Source: Pseudonocardia terrae | GTDB lineage: Bacteria; Actinomycetota; Actinomycetes; Mycobacteriales; Pseudonocardiaceae | DNA: 33,072 bases | Direction: 5' to 3' | NCBI RefSeq assembly: GCF_021343995.1 | Contig: NZ_JAJTTE010000067.1 | Location: 1 to 33,072, forward strand | In this document: piece by piece, positions 15,920 to 23,223 of the stretch | How the letters are laid out: each line of letters starts with the position of its first letter | Position numbering within the stretch: position 1 is the stretch's first letter | Notes under the pieces: model-generated | What the model saw: the letters and a program-made list of their open reading frames with translations, nothing else | Told to the model about the DNA's origin: nothing | Database searches by the model: none | Translations under genes and position numbers: made by a program

Positions 15920-16387
15920 TCAGGCCAGCAGGGACTTCACCGCGGCGGAGAGGCGCTTGCCGTCGGCGCGGCCCTGGGCGGCGGCCTGCGCCTTCTTCAT
16001 GACCTGCCCCATCTGCCGCGGGCCGGGCTGCTCACCGGTCTCGGCGGCGACGTCGGCCACCGCCTGCTGTGCGAGGGCGGCCAGCTCGTCGTCGCCCAGC
16101 TGCTGGGGGAGGTAGCGGGCCAGGACCTCGCCCTCGGCGGTCTCCTGGGCGGCCAGTTCCTCGCGGCCGGCGGCGGCGAAGGCCTCGGCGGACTCGGCCC
16201 GCTTCTTGGCCTCCTTGCGGATCACGCCGAGCACCTCGTCGTCGGACAGCTCCCGGTGGGCCTCGCCCGCGACCTCGGCGTTGCCGATCGCGGTCAGGGT
16301 CATCCGCAGGGTGCCCTTGACCAGCTCGTCGCGGGCCTTCATCGCCGCGGTGAGGTCCTTGCGCAGCTGCTCCTTGAGGGTGCTCAC
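15920..16387 (-). CDS. GatB/YqeY-domain protein
   Basis: This 155-residue protein starts VSTLKEQLRKDLTAAMKARDE and contains LRMTLTAIGNAEVAG, DDEVLGVIRKEAKKR and the C-terminal LSAAVKSLLA typical of the YqeY family. The fold resembles the tail domain of the GatB subunit of Asp/Glu-tRNA amidotransferase and is thought to touch tRNA, but the stand-alone protein's task is not established. GTG 16387 is chosen from homology; the frame stays open far upstream but antisense to the next gene. It is divergent from the metallophosphoesterase over 45 bp and convergent with topA. Confidence 0.9.
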   Translation of the reverse strand: MSTLKEQLRKDLTAAMKARDELVKGTLRMTLTAIGNAEVAGEAHRELSDDEVLGVIRKEAKKRAESAEAFAAAGREELAAQETAEGEVLARYLPQQLGDDELAALAQQAVADVAAETGEQPGPRQMGQVMKKAQAAAQGRADGKRLSAAVKSLLA

Positions 16388-16419
16388 GGGCGTGACGCTA
16401 GTCGACGGCCCGCTCCCCG

Positions 16420-16425
16420 TACCCT
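16420..16425 (+). promoter_or_regulatory. -10 element of a leaderless promoter (metallophosphoesterase)
   Basis: TACCCT ends 7 nt before the GTG at 16433, the distance expected when transcription starts at the initiation codon. No ribosome-binding site is present. The 45-bp intergenic space must also hold the promoter for the divergent yqeY-like gene. Confidence 0.45.
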
Positions 16426-16432
16426 GGGATAC

Positions 16433-17368
16433 GTGAACAGCCTCGCTCGTCTGGCCATCGGCGCCGTCACCACGGGCGCCGCGGGGATCGCCTACTCGGC
16501 GGGCTACGAGCGACGTCGGTGGACCCTGCGCGAGGCCACCGTGCCGGTCCTGCCGGAGGGCAGCCGGCCGTTGACGATCCTGCACGTCTCCGACCTGCAC
16601 CTCACGCCGGGCCAGGAGAGCAAGAAGCGCTGGGTCGCCGAGCTGGCCGCGCTGGACCCGGACCTCGTCGTCGACACCGGGGACAACCTGGCGCACCCGC
16701 GGGCGGTGCCCGGCGTGCTCGCCGCGCTGGGCCCGCTGCTGGACAAGCCGGGCCTGTTCGTGTTCGGCAGCAACGACTACTTCGGCCCCACCCCCAAGAA
16801 CCCCGCCCGCTACCTGCGCAGCTCCGACCGCCGGATCCACGGCGAGCCGCTGCCGTGGCGGGACCTGCGGGCGGCGTTCGTCGAGCGCGGGTGGCAGGAC
16901 GCGACGCACCAGCGGCTGTTCCTCGACGTCGACGGCCGGCGGATCGGCGTCGTCGGGGTCGACGACCCGCACCTGTCGCTGGACCGCTACGACAGCGTCT
17001 CCGGCCCGATGACGGCCGACCTGCGCCTCGGTCTGACCCACTCGCCCGAGCCGCGGGTGCTCGACGGGATGGCGGCCGACGGCGTCGACCTCGTCCTGGC
17101 CGGGCACACGCACGGTGGCCAGCTGCGGCTGCCCGGGTACGGGGCCATCGTGACGAACTGCGGGATCGACCGTTCCCGGGCACGCGGGGCCTCCCGGTGG
17201 GGCGCCCACAGCTGGCTGCACGTGTCGGCCGGGATGGGCACCTCGCCGTACGCCCCGGTCCGCTTCGCGTGCCCGCCGGAGGCCAGTCTGCTGACCCTGG
17301 TGCCGCGGCCGGCCGGGTCCGGCGCCGCAAGGACCACCCCCGCGCGGGCCGCCGGAACCGTCAGGTAG
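16433..17368 (+). CDS. Membrane-anchored metallophosphoesterase (YkuE-like)
   Basis: This 311-residue calcineurin-like phosphoesterase has an N-terminal hydrophobic anchor (residues 5-22) and all metal-binding motifs: DLH (Asp54, His56), GDN around Asp84, GSNDYF in place of GNHE, and GHTHGG with His225 and His227. Homologues such as YkuE act on lipid-linked or phosphodiester substrates at the membrane; the substrate here is unknown. GTG 16433 (VNSLARLAIGA) is supported by the leaderless -10 and by homology; the longer frame upstream is antisense to yqeY. A proline tRNA follows on the same strand. Confidence 0.88.
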   Translation: MNSLARLAIGAVTTGAAGIAYSAGYERRRWTLREATVPVLPEGSRPLTILHVSDLHLTPGQESKKRWVAELAALDPDLVVDTGDNLAHPRAVPGVLAALGPLLDKPGLFVFGSNDYFGPTPKNPARYLRSSDRRIHGEPLPWRDLRAAFVERGWQDATHQRLFLDVDGRRIGVVGVDDPHLSLDRYDSVSGPMTADLRLGLTHSPEPRVLDGMAADGVDLVLAGHTHGGQLRLPGYGAIVTNCGIDRSRARGASRWGAHSWLHVSAGMGTSPYAPVRFACPPEASLLTLVPRPAGSGAARTTPARAAGTVR

Positions 17369-17403
17369 AGTTCACCACGGCTCGCAGGGAGATCGTGGGC
17401 CCT

Positions 17404-17484
<81 letters not shown>

Positions 17485-17485
17485 T

Positions 17486-17517
17486 CGAAGGCCCAGGTCA
17501 GCAGACCTGGGCCTTCG
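17486..17517 (+). terminator. Terminator of tRNA-Pro
   Basis: A perfect 14-bp stem CGAAGGCCCAGGTC (17486-17499) and GACCTGGGCCTTCG (17504-17517) with a 4-nt loop, followed by TCGTTCT. It begins 5 nt after the encoded CCA. Confidence 0.88.
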
Positions 17518-17534
17518 TCGTTCTCCGGTTGGTG

Positions 17535-17565
17535 TTGACCTGAAGTCCGGTCGAGCTCCTAGTTT
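17535..17565 (+). promoter_or_regulatory. Promoter with -35 TTGACC and -10 TAGTTT
   Basis: TTGACC at 17535-17540 and TAGTTT at 17560-17565 are 19 bp apart. The -10 ends 7 nt before the ATG at 17573, so the mRNA is predicted to be leaderless. Confidence 0.55.
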
Positions 17566-17572
17566 CGGCCGC

Positions 17573-17869
17573 ATGACCGAGATCTTCCGGGTGGACCGGT
17601 TCCGCGTCCCGCCGGCGGCCCGCGACGAGTTCTGGCGCAACGTCCGCCGCACCCATGCCGTCCTGCGCGACCAGCCCGGGTTCGTCGACGACGCCCTGCT
17701 GGAGTCGGGCACCGACGTCGTGACCATCGTCCGCTGGGCCTCCGCCGACGCGCTGCCCGGAGCCCGGGCGGCGGCGCAGGCAGCACACGAGGCGAGGGGC
17801 TTCGACCCCGTCTCCTTCTTCGCCACGGCAGGGATCGAGGCCGACCTGGGCACCTACACCGCCGTCTGA
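17573..17869 (+). CDS. ABM-like dimeric alpha-beta barrel protein
   Basis: This 98-residue single-domain protein (MTEIFRVDRFRVPPAARDEFW, then HAVLRDQPGFVDDALLE and VVTIVRWAS) has the pattern of antibiotic biosynthesis monooxygenase (ABM)-superfamily proteins: beta strand, helix with R-THAVLR, PGF turn, then strands. Members include small cofactor-free monooxygenases and haem-degrading enzymes, but many are of unknown use. No catalytic residue can be assigned by eye. It has its own leaderless promoter, and the tRNA terminator separates it from upstream genes. Confidence 0.72.
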   Translation: MTEIFRVDRFRVPPAARDEFWRNVRRTHAVLRDQPGFVDDALLESGTDVVTIVRWASADALPGARAAAQAAHEARGFDPVSFFATAGIEADLGTYTAV

Positions 17870-18061
17870 GGGTGGGCATCGGGATGAGTCCGCCGCCCGG
17901 GGCGTGGTGACGGGCATTCAGGCGGAGCGCGCACGTTCGTGGGCAGCGGCGTGTGGCGTGCGACGAGTGGTCGACGTCTCAGGTCGACGGCTGACCGAGG
18001 CCTACCAGGGCTCCGAACCGAGGCGCTCAATGGCTCCTGACCTGCGACGATGGACGATACT

Positions 18062-18091
18062 TCGAATCTTTGTTCGACTACGATCGGGGGC
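18062..18091 (+). promoter_or_regulatory. LexA-type SOS box plus leaderless promoter of the HNH gene
   Basis: TCGAAT-CTTT-GTTCGA (18062-18077) matches TCGAAC-N4-GTTCGA at 11 of 12 arm positions. A -10 candidate TACGAT (18079-18084) directly follows and ends 7 nt before the ATG at 18092. The layout resembles the box at 11731. Confidence 0.68.
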
Positions 18092-19381
18092 ATGGACGCT
18101 GGGCCGGTCGGAACCGCGCGCGAACGCCTCCACCAGGCGATCGCGCAGCTGGTCGATGCCGCCGGACCCACCGCCGCGGCCGACGATGTGATCGACGCGC
18201 TGCGGGTGTGCGAGGAGGCCCGCCGCACCTTGGACCGGGTCGTGGTCGACGCCACCGCCGACCTGCAGCGGCGCGGGGTGTTCGCCGAGCGCGGCTACCG
18301 CTCCCCCACCGGCGCGCTGAGCGACCTGCTCGGGTGGGAACGCTTTGAAGCCCGCCGGCGGGTGATCGCCGCCGAGTCCGTGTGCGCACAGGTCGGGCTC
18401 GACGGCGCGGCCCTGCCCGCCCGGCTCCCCGCCACCGCGACCGTGTTCGCCTCCGGCGAGGCCGGGCTGCGCCACGTGGAGGTCATCGCCCGGCTGCTCG
18501 ACGCCGGCCCCGCCCGGCGGCTGTCGCCGGAGACCTGGGCCGGCGCCGAGGTCCAACTCGCCGCCAACGCCGGCGCCTACACCCCGAGTGAGCTGCACAC
18601 CTGGGGCACCCAACTGATCGAACTCCTCGACCAGGACGGGCCCGAACCCGACGACTCGCCGCCCGCGCAGGTCAACGAACTGCGGATCTCCCGCTTCCGC
18701 ACCCGCCCCGGCGGCAAACTCACCGGCCGCTACGACGACGCCGCCCTGTTCGACGCGATCGCCGCCGCCGTCGACGCCGGCGCCGCCCCCCGCGACCCCG
18801 ACGACCAGCGCACCGCGGCCGAACGCCAGGCCGAGGCGCTCGCCGAGGTCTGCGCCCAGGTGCTGGCTCGCGGGCGGCTGCCCGAGACCGGCGGGCGCCG
18901 CCCCCAACTCACCGTCGCCGTGCGCCTGGAGGACCTGGAACGCCGCGCAGCGAGCGCGTCCCTGGAGTTCGGCGGCCAACTCACCCCGCAGACCCTGCGG
19001 CAGTTGGCCTGCGACGCCGCGGTCATCCCGGTCGTGCTCGACGGCACCGGGGTCCCGCTCGACATCGGCCGCCTCTCCCGCGCCGTCCCCGACGGACTCC
19101 GCCGCGCCGTCACCACCCGCGGCAACGGCTGCGCGTTCCCCGGCTGCGACCGCCCACCCTCCTGGTGCGAAATCCACCACGTCCAAGAATGGCAACACGG
19201 CGGCCCCACCGCGCTGGGCAACCTGGTGATGCTGTGCGCGGTCCACCATCGGCTGATCCACCACTCGCACTGGGAAGTCCGCATCCTCGACGGCCTGCCG
19301 GAGTTCATTCCCCCCAGCTGGATCGACCTCACCCGCACACCCCGCCGACGACCACCACCCCTCCTCCAGCCCGTGGGGTGA
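18092..19381 (+). CDS. DUF222 / HNH endonuclease (13E12-repeat family)
   Basis: This 429-residue protein has an N-terminal DUF222 helical domain (about 1-310: LRVCEEARRTLDRVVVDATADL, RGYRSPTGALSDLLGW) and a C-terminal HNH nuclease motif. The HNH is CAFPGCDRPPSWCEIHHVQEW with His362-His363, then GGPTALGNLVMLCAVHH. These are the hallmarks of the multi-copy actinobacterial family related to the M. tuberculosis 13E12 repeats. The genuine cellular role is unsettled; these genes spread as mobile-like repeats and several in M. tuberculosis are preceded by LexA boxes. ATG 18092 is used because it fits the leaderless promoter and family start. Relatives elsewhere in the genome are expected. Confidence 0.9.
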   Translation: MDAGPVGTARERLHQAIAQLVDAAGPTAAADDVIDALRVCEEARRTLDRVVVDATADLQRRGVFAERGYRSPTGALSDLLGWERFEARRRVIAAESVCAQVGLDGAALPARLPATATVFASGEAGLRHVEVIARLLDAGPARRLSPETWAGAEVQLAANAGAYTPSELHTWGTQLIELLDQDGPEPDDSPPAQVNELRISRFRTRPGGKLTGRYDDAALFDAIAAAVDAGAAPRDPDDQRTAAERQAEALAEVCAQVLARGRLPETGGRRPQLTVAVRLEDLERRAASASLEFGGQLTPQTLRQLACDAAVIPVVLDGTGVPLDIGRLSRAVPDGLRRAVTTRGNGCAFPGCDRPPSWCEIHHVQEWQHGGPTALGNLVMLCAVHHRLIHHSHWEVRILDGLPEFIPPSWIDLTRTPRRRPPPLLQPVG

Positions 19382-19396
19382 GACCCTCGGGCGCGA

Positions 19397-19427
19397 CTAC
19401 CCATCCCGCACTCGGTGAGATGGGTAG
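19397..19427. terminator. Hairpin after the HNH gene
   Basis: Perfect 9-bp arms CTACCCATC (19397-19405) and GATGGGTAG (19419-19427), with a 13-nt loop, 16 bp after the stop. It could be a terminator or an operator for the next ORF; a half-copy (GGATGGGCAG) follows at about 19439. Confidence 0.5.
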
Positions 19428-19517
19428 CCACCGACGCCGGATGGGCAGTCCTCGCCGACGAGGCGGCGGGGTGACGTGGCGCACGCTCGACGGGCTACAG
19501 CACCGAGGAGGACCGCC

Positions 19518-20183
19518 ATGTTCACCACCGCACTCTGCCCCCGTTGCACGGCCATCGTCACGGTCCGGTCCGAGCACGGGATCGACACGTACCGTTGCCG
19601 CGGCTGCGGCGCGGGATCACCGGCCACGACGGGTCGCGTGATCGATCTGAGCGAACGCCGCGCGCGCCGACAACTCCGAGCCGTCGCGGACCCCGCCGGC
19701 CCGCAGCCTGAGACCGCCGCCGCGCCGCCTCACCTCGGCCCGCGGTACACCGCCAGCTCACCACTCGCCCGCCGCCACACCGCCACCTCACCCACCCGTG
19801 CGCCGGTACCGCGCCACACTCCGCCGGCGGTGCCGTGCCGCACCCCCGCCCGCCCCGGGAGGGACACCTCCCGGGGCCGTCAAAGATCAGGATCAGCCCA
19901 GCGCGTCGGCGGGCGTGAACTTCTCGCGGTGGATGTGAACTTCTCGCGGTGGATGTGCCGCGGGGCCATGCGGCGGCGCTTGAAGGCCTTCACCCCCGCC
20001 TCGACCATGGCGGGCGGCCCGCAGAGCCAGCCCGACCAGCCGCGGGCGCTGGGGACGTCCTCGACGAAGGCGTCCGTCGGGAAGCCCGAGCGGTGCTCCG
20101 CCGCGGGCTCGTCGGAGAGCACCGGCACGAACCGGAAGTTCGGGTGCTCCTCGGCGAGCTCGGCGAAGCGGTCGCCGTCGTAG
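19518..20183 (+). CDS. Zinc-ribbon protein; 3' half antisense to the reductase gene
   Basis: ATG 19518 follows a strong GAGGAGG (19505-19511). The first ~55 residues look real: a CPRC-X17-CRGC zinc ribbon (LCPRCTAIVTVRSEHGID...RCRGCG), then VIDLSERRARRQLRAVAD. After about residue 60 the sequence becomes a Pro/Arg/Thr-rich tail, and the last ~100 codons run antisense to the gcoB-like gene, which is unusual. The true 3' end may be nearer 19880 if a stop has been lost. The 20-bp duplication at 19915 also changes this frame. Function unknown; small zinc ribbons of this type are often nucleic-acid or protein binding. Confidence 0.5.
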   Translation: MFTTALCPRCTAIVTVRSEHGIDTYRCRGCGAGSPATTGRVIDLSERRARRQLRAVADPAGPQPETAAAPPHLGPRYTASSPLARRHTATSPTRAPVPRHTPPAVPCRTPARPGRDTSRGRQRSGSAQRVGGRELLAVDVNFSRWMCRGAMRRRLKAFTPASTMAGGPQSQPDQPRALGTSSTKASVGKPERCSAAGSSESTGTNRKFGCSSASSAKRSPS

Positions 20184-20920
20184 AGGTCCGCCGTCCCCCG
20201 CACCCCGTGGTAGAGCAGCACCTCGCGCGCGGGGTGCCGGGCCAGCGCGGTGCGGGCGATCCCGACGAGCGGGGCGAGGCCGGTGCCGCCGCCGATGAGG
20301 ACCATCGGGCCGCCGTCGTCGTCGGACTCGGGCAGGAGGTGGAAGTCGCCCAGCGGGCCGGTCGCCACCACCTCGTCGCCGACGGCGAGGCCGTCGAAGA
20401 GCCAGCCGTCGGTCGCCACCCCGCCCGGCACACGCCGGACATGCAGCTCCAGCACCTTGTCCTCGTCGGCGGTGTTGGCCAGCGAGTACTGCCGTCGCGC
20501 CCCCGACCCGGGGACGACGAACTCGACGTACTGCCCCGCCGAGAAGGCCAGCGGCTCCGCCAGCCCGAGCAGCACCCGTCGGGTGTCGCGGGCGATGTCC
20601 GCGACCTCCAGCACCGTCGCGGTCAGGTCCCGCAGCGGGTGGGTGGTCCGGTCGCCGGACCCGCCCACCTCGACGTCGGACACCGGGCGGGCCTGGCACG
20701 CCAGCGCCATGCCGGCCGCCCGCTCCTCGGTGGTGAGGGTGTCGAACGGCGAGTCGCGGTGGTCGACCTCCCCGCCGACGACCTGCAGCTTGCACGTGCC
20801 GCAGGTCCCCTGGTTGCAGGAGTTCGGCATCCACAGCCCGGCGCGCAGGCAGGCGTCGAGCAGGCTCTGGTCGGGGGCGCACTCGACCCGGCGACCGCCG
20901 ACGGTCACCGCGAAGCCCAT
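19880..20920 (-). CDS. gcoB: GcoB-like ferredoxin-FAD-NADH reductase, altered C-terminus
   Basis: This 346-residue electron-transfer protein has three domains. An N-terminal plant-type [2Fe-2S] domain has Cys35, Cys40, Cys43 (CNQGTCGTC) and Cys75. The FAD domain contains RQYS (143-146). The NAD domain has GGGTG (210-214) and CGPPAM (300-305). It would pass electrons from NADH through FAD and the cluster to the P450 encoded 1 bp upstream, as GcoB does for GcoA. ATG 20920 follows GGGAGG. The end is odd: a 20-bp tandem duplication after Thr329 replaces the short tail PADALG with 17 Arg/Ser/Pro-rich residues ending WADPDL. Without it the protein would be 335 residues. Related BenC-type reductases share the layout, but the P450 partner favours GcoB. 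Confidence 0.88.
   Translation of the reverse strand: MGFAVTVGGRRVECAPDQSLLDACLRAGLWMPNSCNQGTCGTCKLQVVGGEVDHRDSPFDTLTTEERAAGMALACQARPVSDVEVGGSGDRTTHPLRDLTATVLEVADIARDTRRVLLGLAEPLAFSAGQYVEFVVPGSGARRQYSLANTADEDKVLELHVRRVPGGVATDGWLFDGLAVGDEVVATGPLGDFHLLPESDDDGGPMVLIGGGTGLAPLVGIARTALARHPAREVLLYHGVRGTADLYDGDRFAELAEEHPNFRFVPVLSDEPAAEHRSGFPTDAFVEDVPSARGWSGWLCGPPAMVEAGVKAFKRRRMAPRHIHREKFTSTARSSRPPTRWADPDL
19915..19957. repeat. 20-bp tandem duplication inside the 3' end of the reductase gene
   Basis: GTGAACTTCTCGCGGTGGAT occurs at 19915-19934 and again, exactly, at 19935-19954; the match continues 3 nt further. As 20 is not a multiple of three, it shifts the minus-strand reductase frame. With one copy the protein would end KFT-PADALG at the stop at 19893-19895. 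Confidence 0.93.
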
Positions 20921-20921
20921 C

Positions 20922-22145
20922 TCAGACCTCCCAGGTGACGTGCAGGCTCGTCGGTCCGCGGAAGCCCCAGCCCCAGAACTCCACGCCCTCGCCGGTATCG
21001 CGCTCGAGGTTCGGGATCGCCTCGAACAGCTCCTCCATCGCGATCCGCATGACGTGGTTGGCGAAGTAGATGCCGGCGCACGCATGGCTGCCGGCGCCGA
21101 AGGCCAGGTGCGGCAGCGGCGGGCGGTGCAGGTCGTAGGTCGACGGCGCCTCGTAGACACCCGTGTCGTGGTTGGCCGAGCCGTACGACAGCATCACCGG
21201 GGTGCCCGCGGGGACGTCGACGCCTGCGATGGTGACGTCCTTCGTCGAGATGCGCGCGGTGGCCGACCAGATCGGCGAGGTCCAGCGCATGCCCTCGGAG
21301 ATCGCGCGCGGGATGAGCACCGGGTCGTCGACGACCTGCTCGAGCTGCTCGGGCCGGCTGAAGAGGCCGACGAGCGTGGAGGCCATGCCGTGACCGGGCT
21401 CCTGCATCGCGCCGAGCAGGTAGACGTAGATCGTCGGGTAGATGTACTCCCGGTCGCGGGTCTGCCCGGGCGGCATGCCGTCGTGCAGCCAGTGCGAGAT
21501 CGCGCTGTCGTCCGGCTCCTCGATCCACTTGTCGATCAGCGGGTCGACGATCGCGCGGATCTCGGCCTTCGCCTCGTCGCCCTCACGGAAGCCCTCGGGG
21601 TTGGCGAACTCGCCGTCCTCGGTCATCGCGGCGTTGGTGAACGAGCGGTTCAGCTTGGCGAACCACTCCCGCAGCTTGTCCGAGTCGACCGACTGCAGGC
21701 CGAGGAGGTCGCCGAGGGAGCGCACGCTGACCGGCTCGCAGTACTGCGCGACCAGCTCGGCGCGCCCGTCGTTCTCGAACTGCTCCAGGTAGCGGCGCGC
21801 GATCGGGCGGACCAGGTCGTCGATCCAGCGGTCCACCTCGACGGGCTGCAGCGCAGGCTCGACCATCGACCGCAGGTCGGCGTGGACGTCGCCGTTCACG
21901 CCGATGATCGCCGGGTGGCCGAACGTGCGCCCGCCGGCCGGGGTGATCACGCCCTCGAAGTCCGGGCTCGTCGCCACCTCGCGGCACACCTCGGCGGTGG
22001 AGGCGACGTACGACCCGAGCACCGGCACGTAGGCCAGCGGCGCCTCGGCGCGCAGCCGCTCGTACGTCCGGTAGGGGTGGCGCTCGAGCTCGGTCATGGT
22101 GACGTCGTCGAGCCAGGACAGATCGGGCTTCTCGGTGGTCGTCAT
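20922..22145 (-). CDS. gcoA: CYP255A cytochrome P450, GcoA-like aromatic O-demethylase
   Basis: This 407-residue P450 closely resembles, from memory, GcoA (CYP255A2) of Amycolatopsis sp. ATCC 39116, and has the same length. GcoA converts guaiacol to catechol and formaldehyde using NADH via GcoB. The haem-ligand motif is FGAGSHAC with Cys356. Residues reported to line the GcoA pocket are present at the same numbers: Phe75, Ile81, Phe169, Val241, Leu244, Ile292, Ala295, Thr296 and Phe395. The I-helix has QEPGHG at 248-253 instead of the usual acid-Thr pair, as in this subfamily. ATG 22145 follows GGAGGAG. The related AgcA enzymes use 4-alkylguaiacols, so exact substrate is not certain. A TACCTT -10 candidate is at 22191-22186. 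Confidence 0.92.
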   Translation of the reverse strand: MTTTEKPDLSWLDDVTMTELERHPYRTYERLRAEAPLAYVPVLGSYVASTAEVCREVATSPDFEGVITPAGGRTFGHPAIIGVNGDVHADLRSMVEPALQPVEVDRWIDDLVRPIARRYLEQFENDGRAELVAQYCEPVSVRSLGDLLGLQSVDSDKLREWFAKLNRSFTNAAMTEDGEFANPEGFREGDEAKAEIRAIVDPLIDKWIEEPDDSAISHWLHDGMPPGQTRDREYIYPTIYVYLLGAMQEPGHGMASTLVGLFSRPEQLEQVVDDPVLIPRAISEGMRWTSPIWSATARISTKDVTIAGVDVPAGTPVMLSYGSANHDTGVYEAPSTYDLHRPPLPHLAFGAGSHACAGIYFANHVMRIAMEELFEAIPNLERDTGEGVEFWGWGFRGPTSLHVTWEV

Positions 22146-22284
22146 CGACCGTCTCCTCCACAGCGTCGTCCGGGGACGGAACGGGAAGGTAGGTCGCGAC
22201 GACGGGCCCGGCGACACTCCTCGCGCGGGTCCGGTACGGATCGCGCGGCGGGTTCGTGAGGTCACTCTCAGGTACGCTCGCCGC
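22146..22284. promoter_or_regulatory. gcoA-gcoR divergent control region
   Basis: These 139 bp separate the P450 and AraC-type regulator starts, and should contain both promoters and the regulator's site. Candidates are TACCTT for gcoA (minus, 22191-22186) and TACGCT for the regulator (22273-22278, ending 6 nt before its ATG, so leaderless). I could not identify a convincing AraC-type direct repeat by eye. Confidence 0.5.
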
Positions 22285-23223
22285 ATGTCCGCACGGCGTC
22301 GTGCAGCTCCCCGGGACTGGGACCAGGCGTCCCGGGCGGTGGCGCAGGCGTACTTCCCGCACGAGCTGCAGCTGCTCGGCGGCGGCCGGGAGCCGCGCCT
22401 CACGCTACACACGCTCGATCTGGGCGCCGTGCTCGTCGGACACGTGGGCTGGGGCGCCGACGTCCGGATCGCGTGCGACTACCCGGGCTCGTACGAGATC
22501 AACCTGCCGCTGACCGGGCACCTGGAGAGCCGCGGCCGGCACGGGCCGGTCGTCTCGCTGCCCGGGCAGGCCACGGTGTTCCGCGCCGACACGCCCTCGC
22601 TGATCAGCCACTGGGACAGCACGTGCACCGTCCTGGGCGTGAAGTTCGACCAGGCCTGGCTCGACCGGGAGGCCGAACGCGTGCTGGGTGCGGACCGGGT
22701 GACGGTCCGGAGCCTGCTGCCGGACCAGCTGGACCTGGGGGCCGGCCCGGGGCGGGCGTGGCGCCAGCTCGTCGGGAGCCTGGCCGCGCACCTGCACGAT
22801 CCCGAGCTGTTCGGCGGCTGCGGTCCGGTGAGGGACCAGCTGGCCGGGGCGATCGCCGCCGGTTTCCTCCTGGCGAGCTGCCCGGGCGCGGGAACAGGGT
22901 CGCCGGCGCGGCCGCGGACCGTCGGGCGGGTGGTCGACCAGCTGCACGACGACCCGGGCCGGGCCTGGACCGCGGGCGAGATGGCGGCCGTCGCGGGCAC
23001 CAGCGTGCGACGGCTGCAGGAGGGCTTCCGGGAGTGGGTCGGCTGTACGCCGACGGAGTACCTCACCGGTGTCCGGCTGCAGCGCGCCCGCGCCGACCTG
23101 CTCGCCGATGCCACTCTGACCACGAGCGAGGCGGCCGCGCGGTGGGGGTTCTCCAGTGCGAGCCGCTTCGCCGCCGCCTACCGCCGCCGCTACGGGCACC
23201 CGCCCTCGCAGGCCCGCGGCTAG
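22285..23223 (+). CDS. gcoR: AraC-family regulator of the P450 system
   Basis: This 312-residue protein has an N-terminal AraC-binding-like sensor domain (about 20-190: YEINLPLTGHLESRGRHG, GQATVFRADTP) and a C-terminal double HTH (about 215-312: WTAGEMAAVAGTSVRRLQEGF, TPTEYLTGVRLQRAR, AARWGFSSASRFAAAYRRRYG). It is transcribed away from gcoA, the classical layout of a local activator, and an AraC-type gene accompanies gcoAB in other actinobacteria. ATG 22285 fits a leaderless -10. It probably activates gcoAB in response to an aromatic substrate. Its stop TAG (23221-23223) overlaps the stop of the convergent ArsR gene inside one CTAG palindrome. Confidence 0.82.
   Translation: MSARRRAAPRDWDQASRAVAQAYFPHELQLLGGGREPRLTLHTLDLGAVLVGHVGWGADVRIACDYPGSYEINLPLTGHLESRGRHGPVVSLPGQATVFRADTPSLISHWDSTCTVLGVKFDQAWLDREAERVLGADRVTVRSLLPDQLDLGAGPGRAWRQLVGSLAAHLHDPELFGGCGPVRDQLAGAIAAGFLLASCPGAGTGSPARPRTVGRVVDQLHDDPGRAWTAGEMAAVAGTSVRRLQEGFREWVGCTPTEYLTGVRLQRARADLLADATLTTSEAAARWGFSSASRFAAAYRRRYGHPPSQARG

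Noticed and set aside
17870..18061. Possible small ORFs between the ABM-like and HNH genes
   Set aside because: Frames are short, lack ribosome-binding sites and have shadow-like composition; only a duplicated GTCGAC-type motif was seen.
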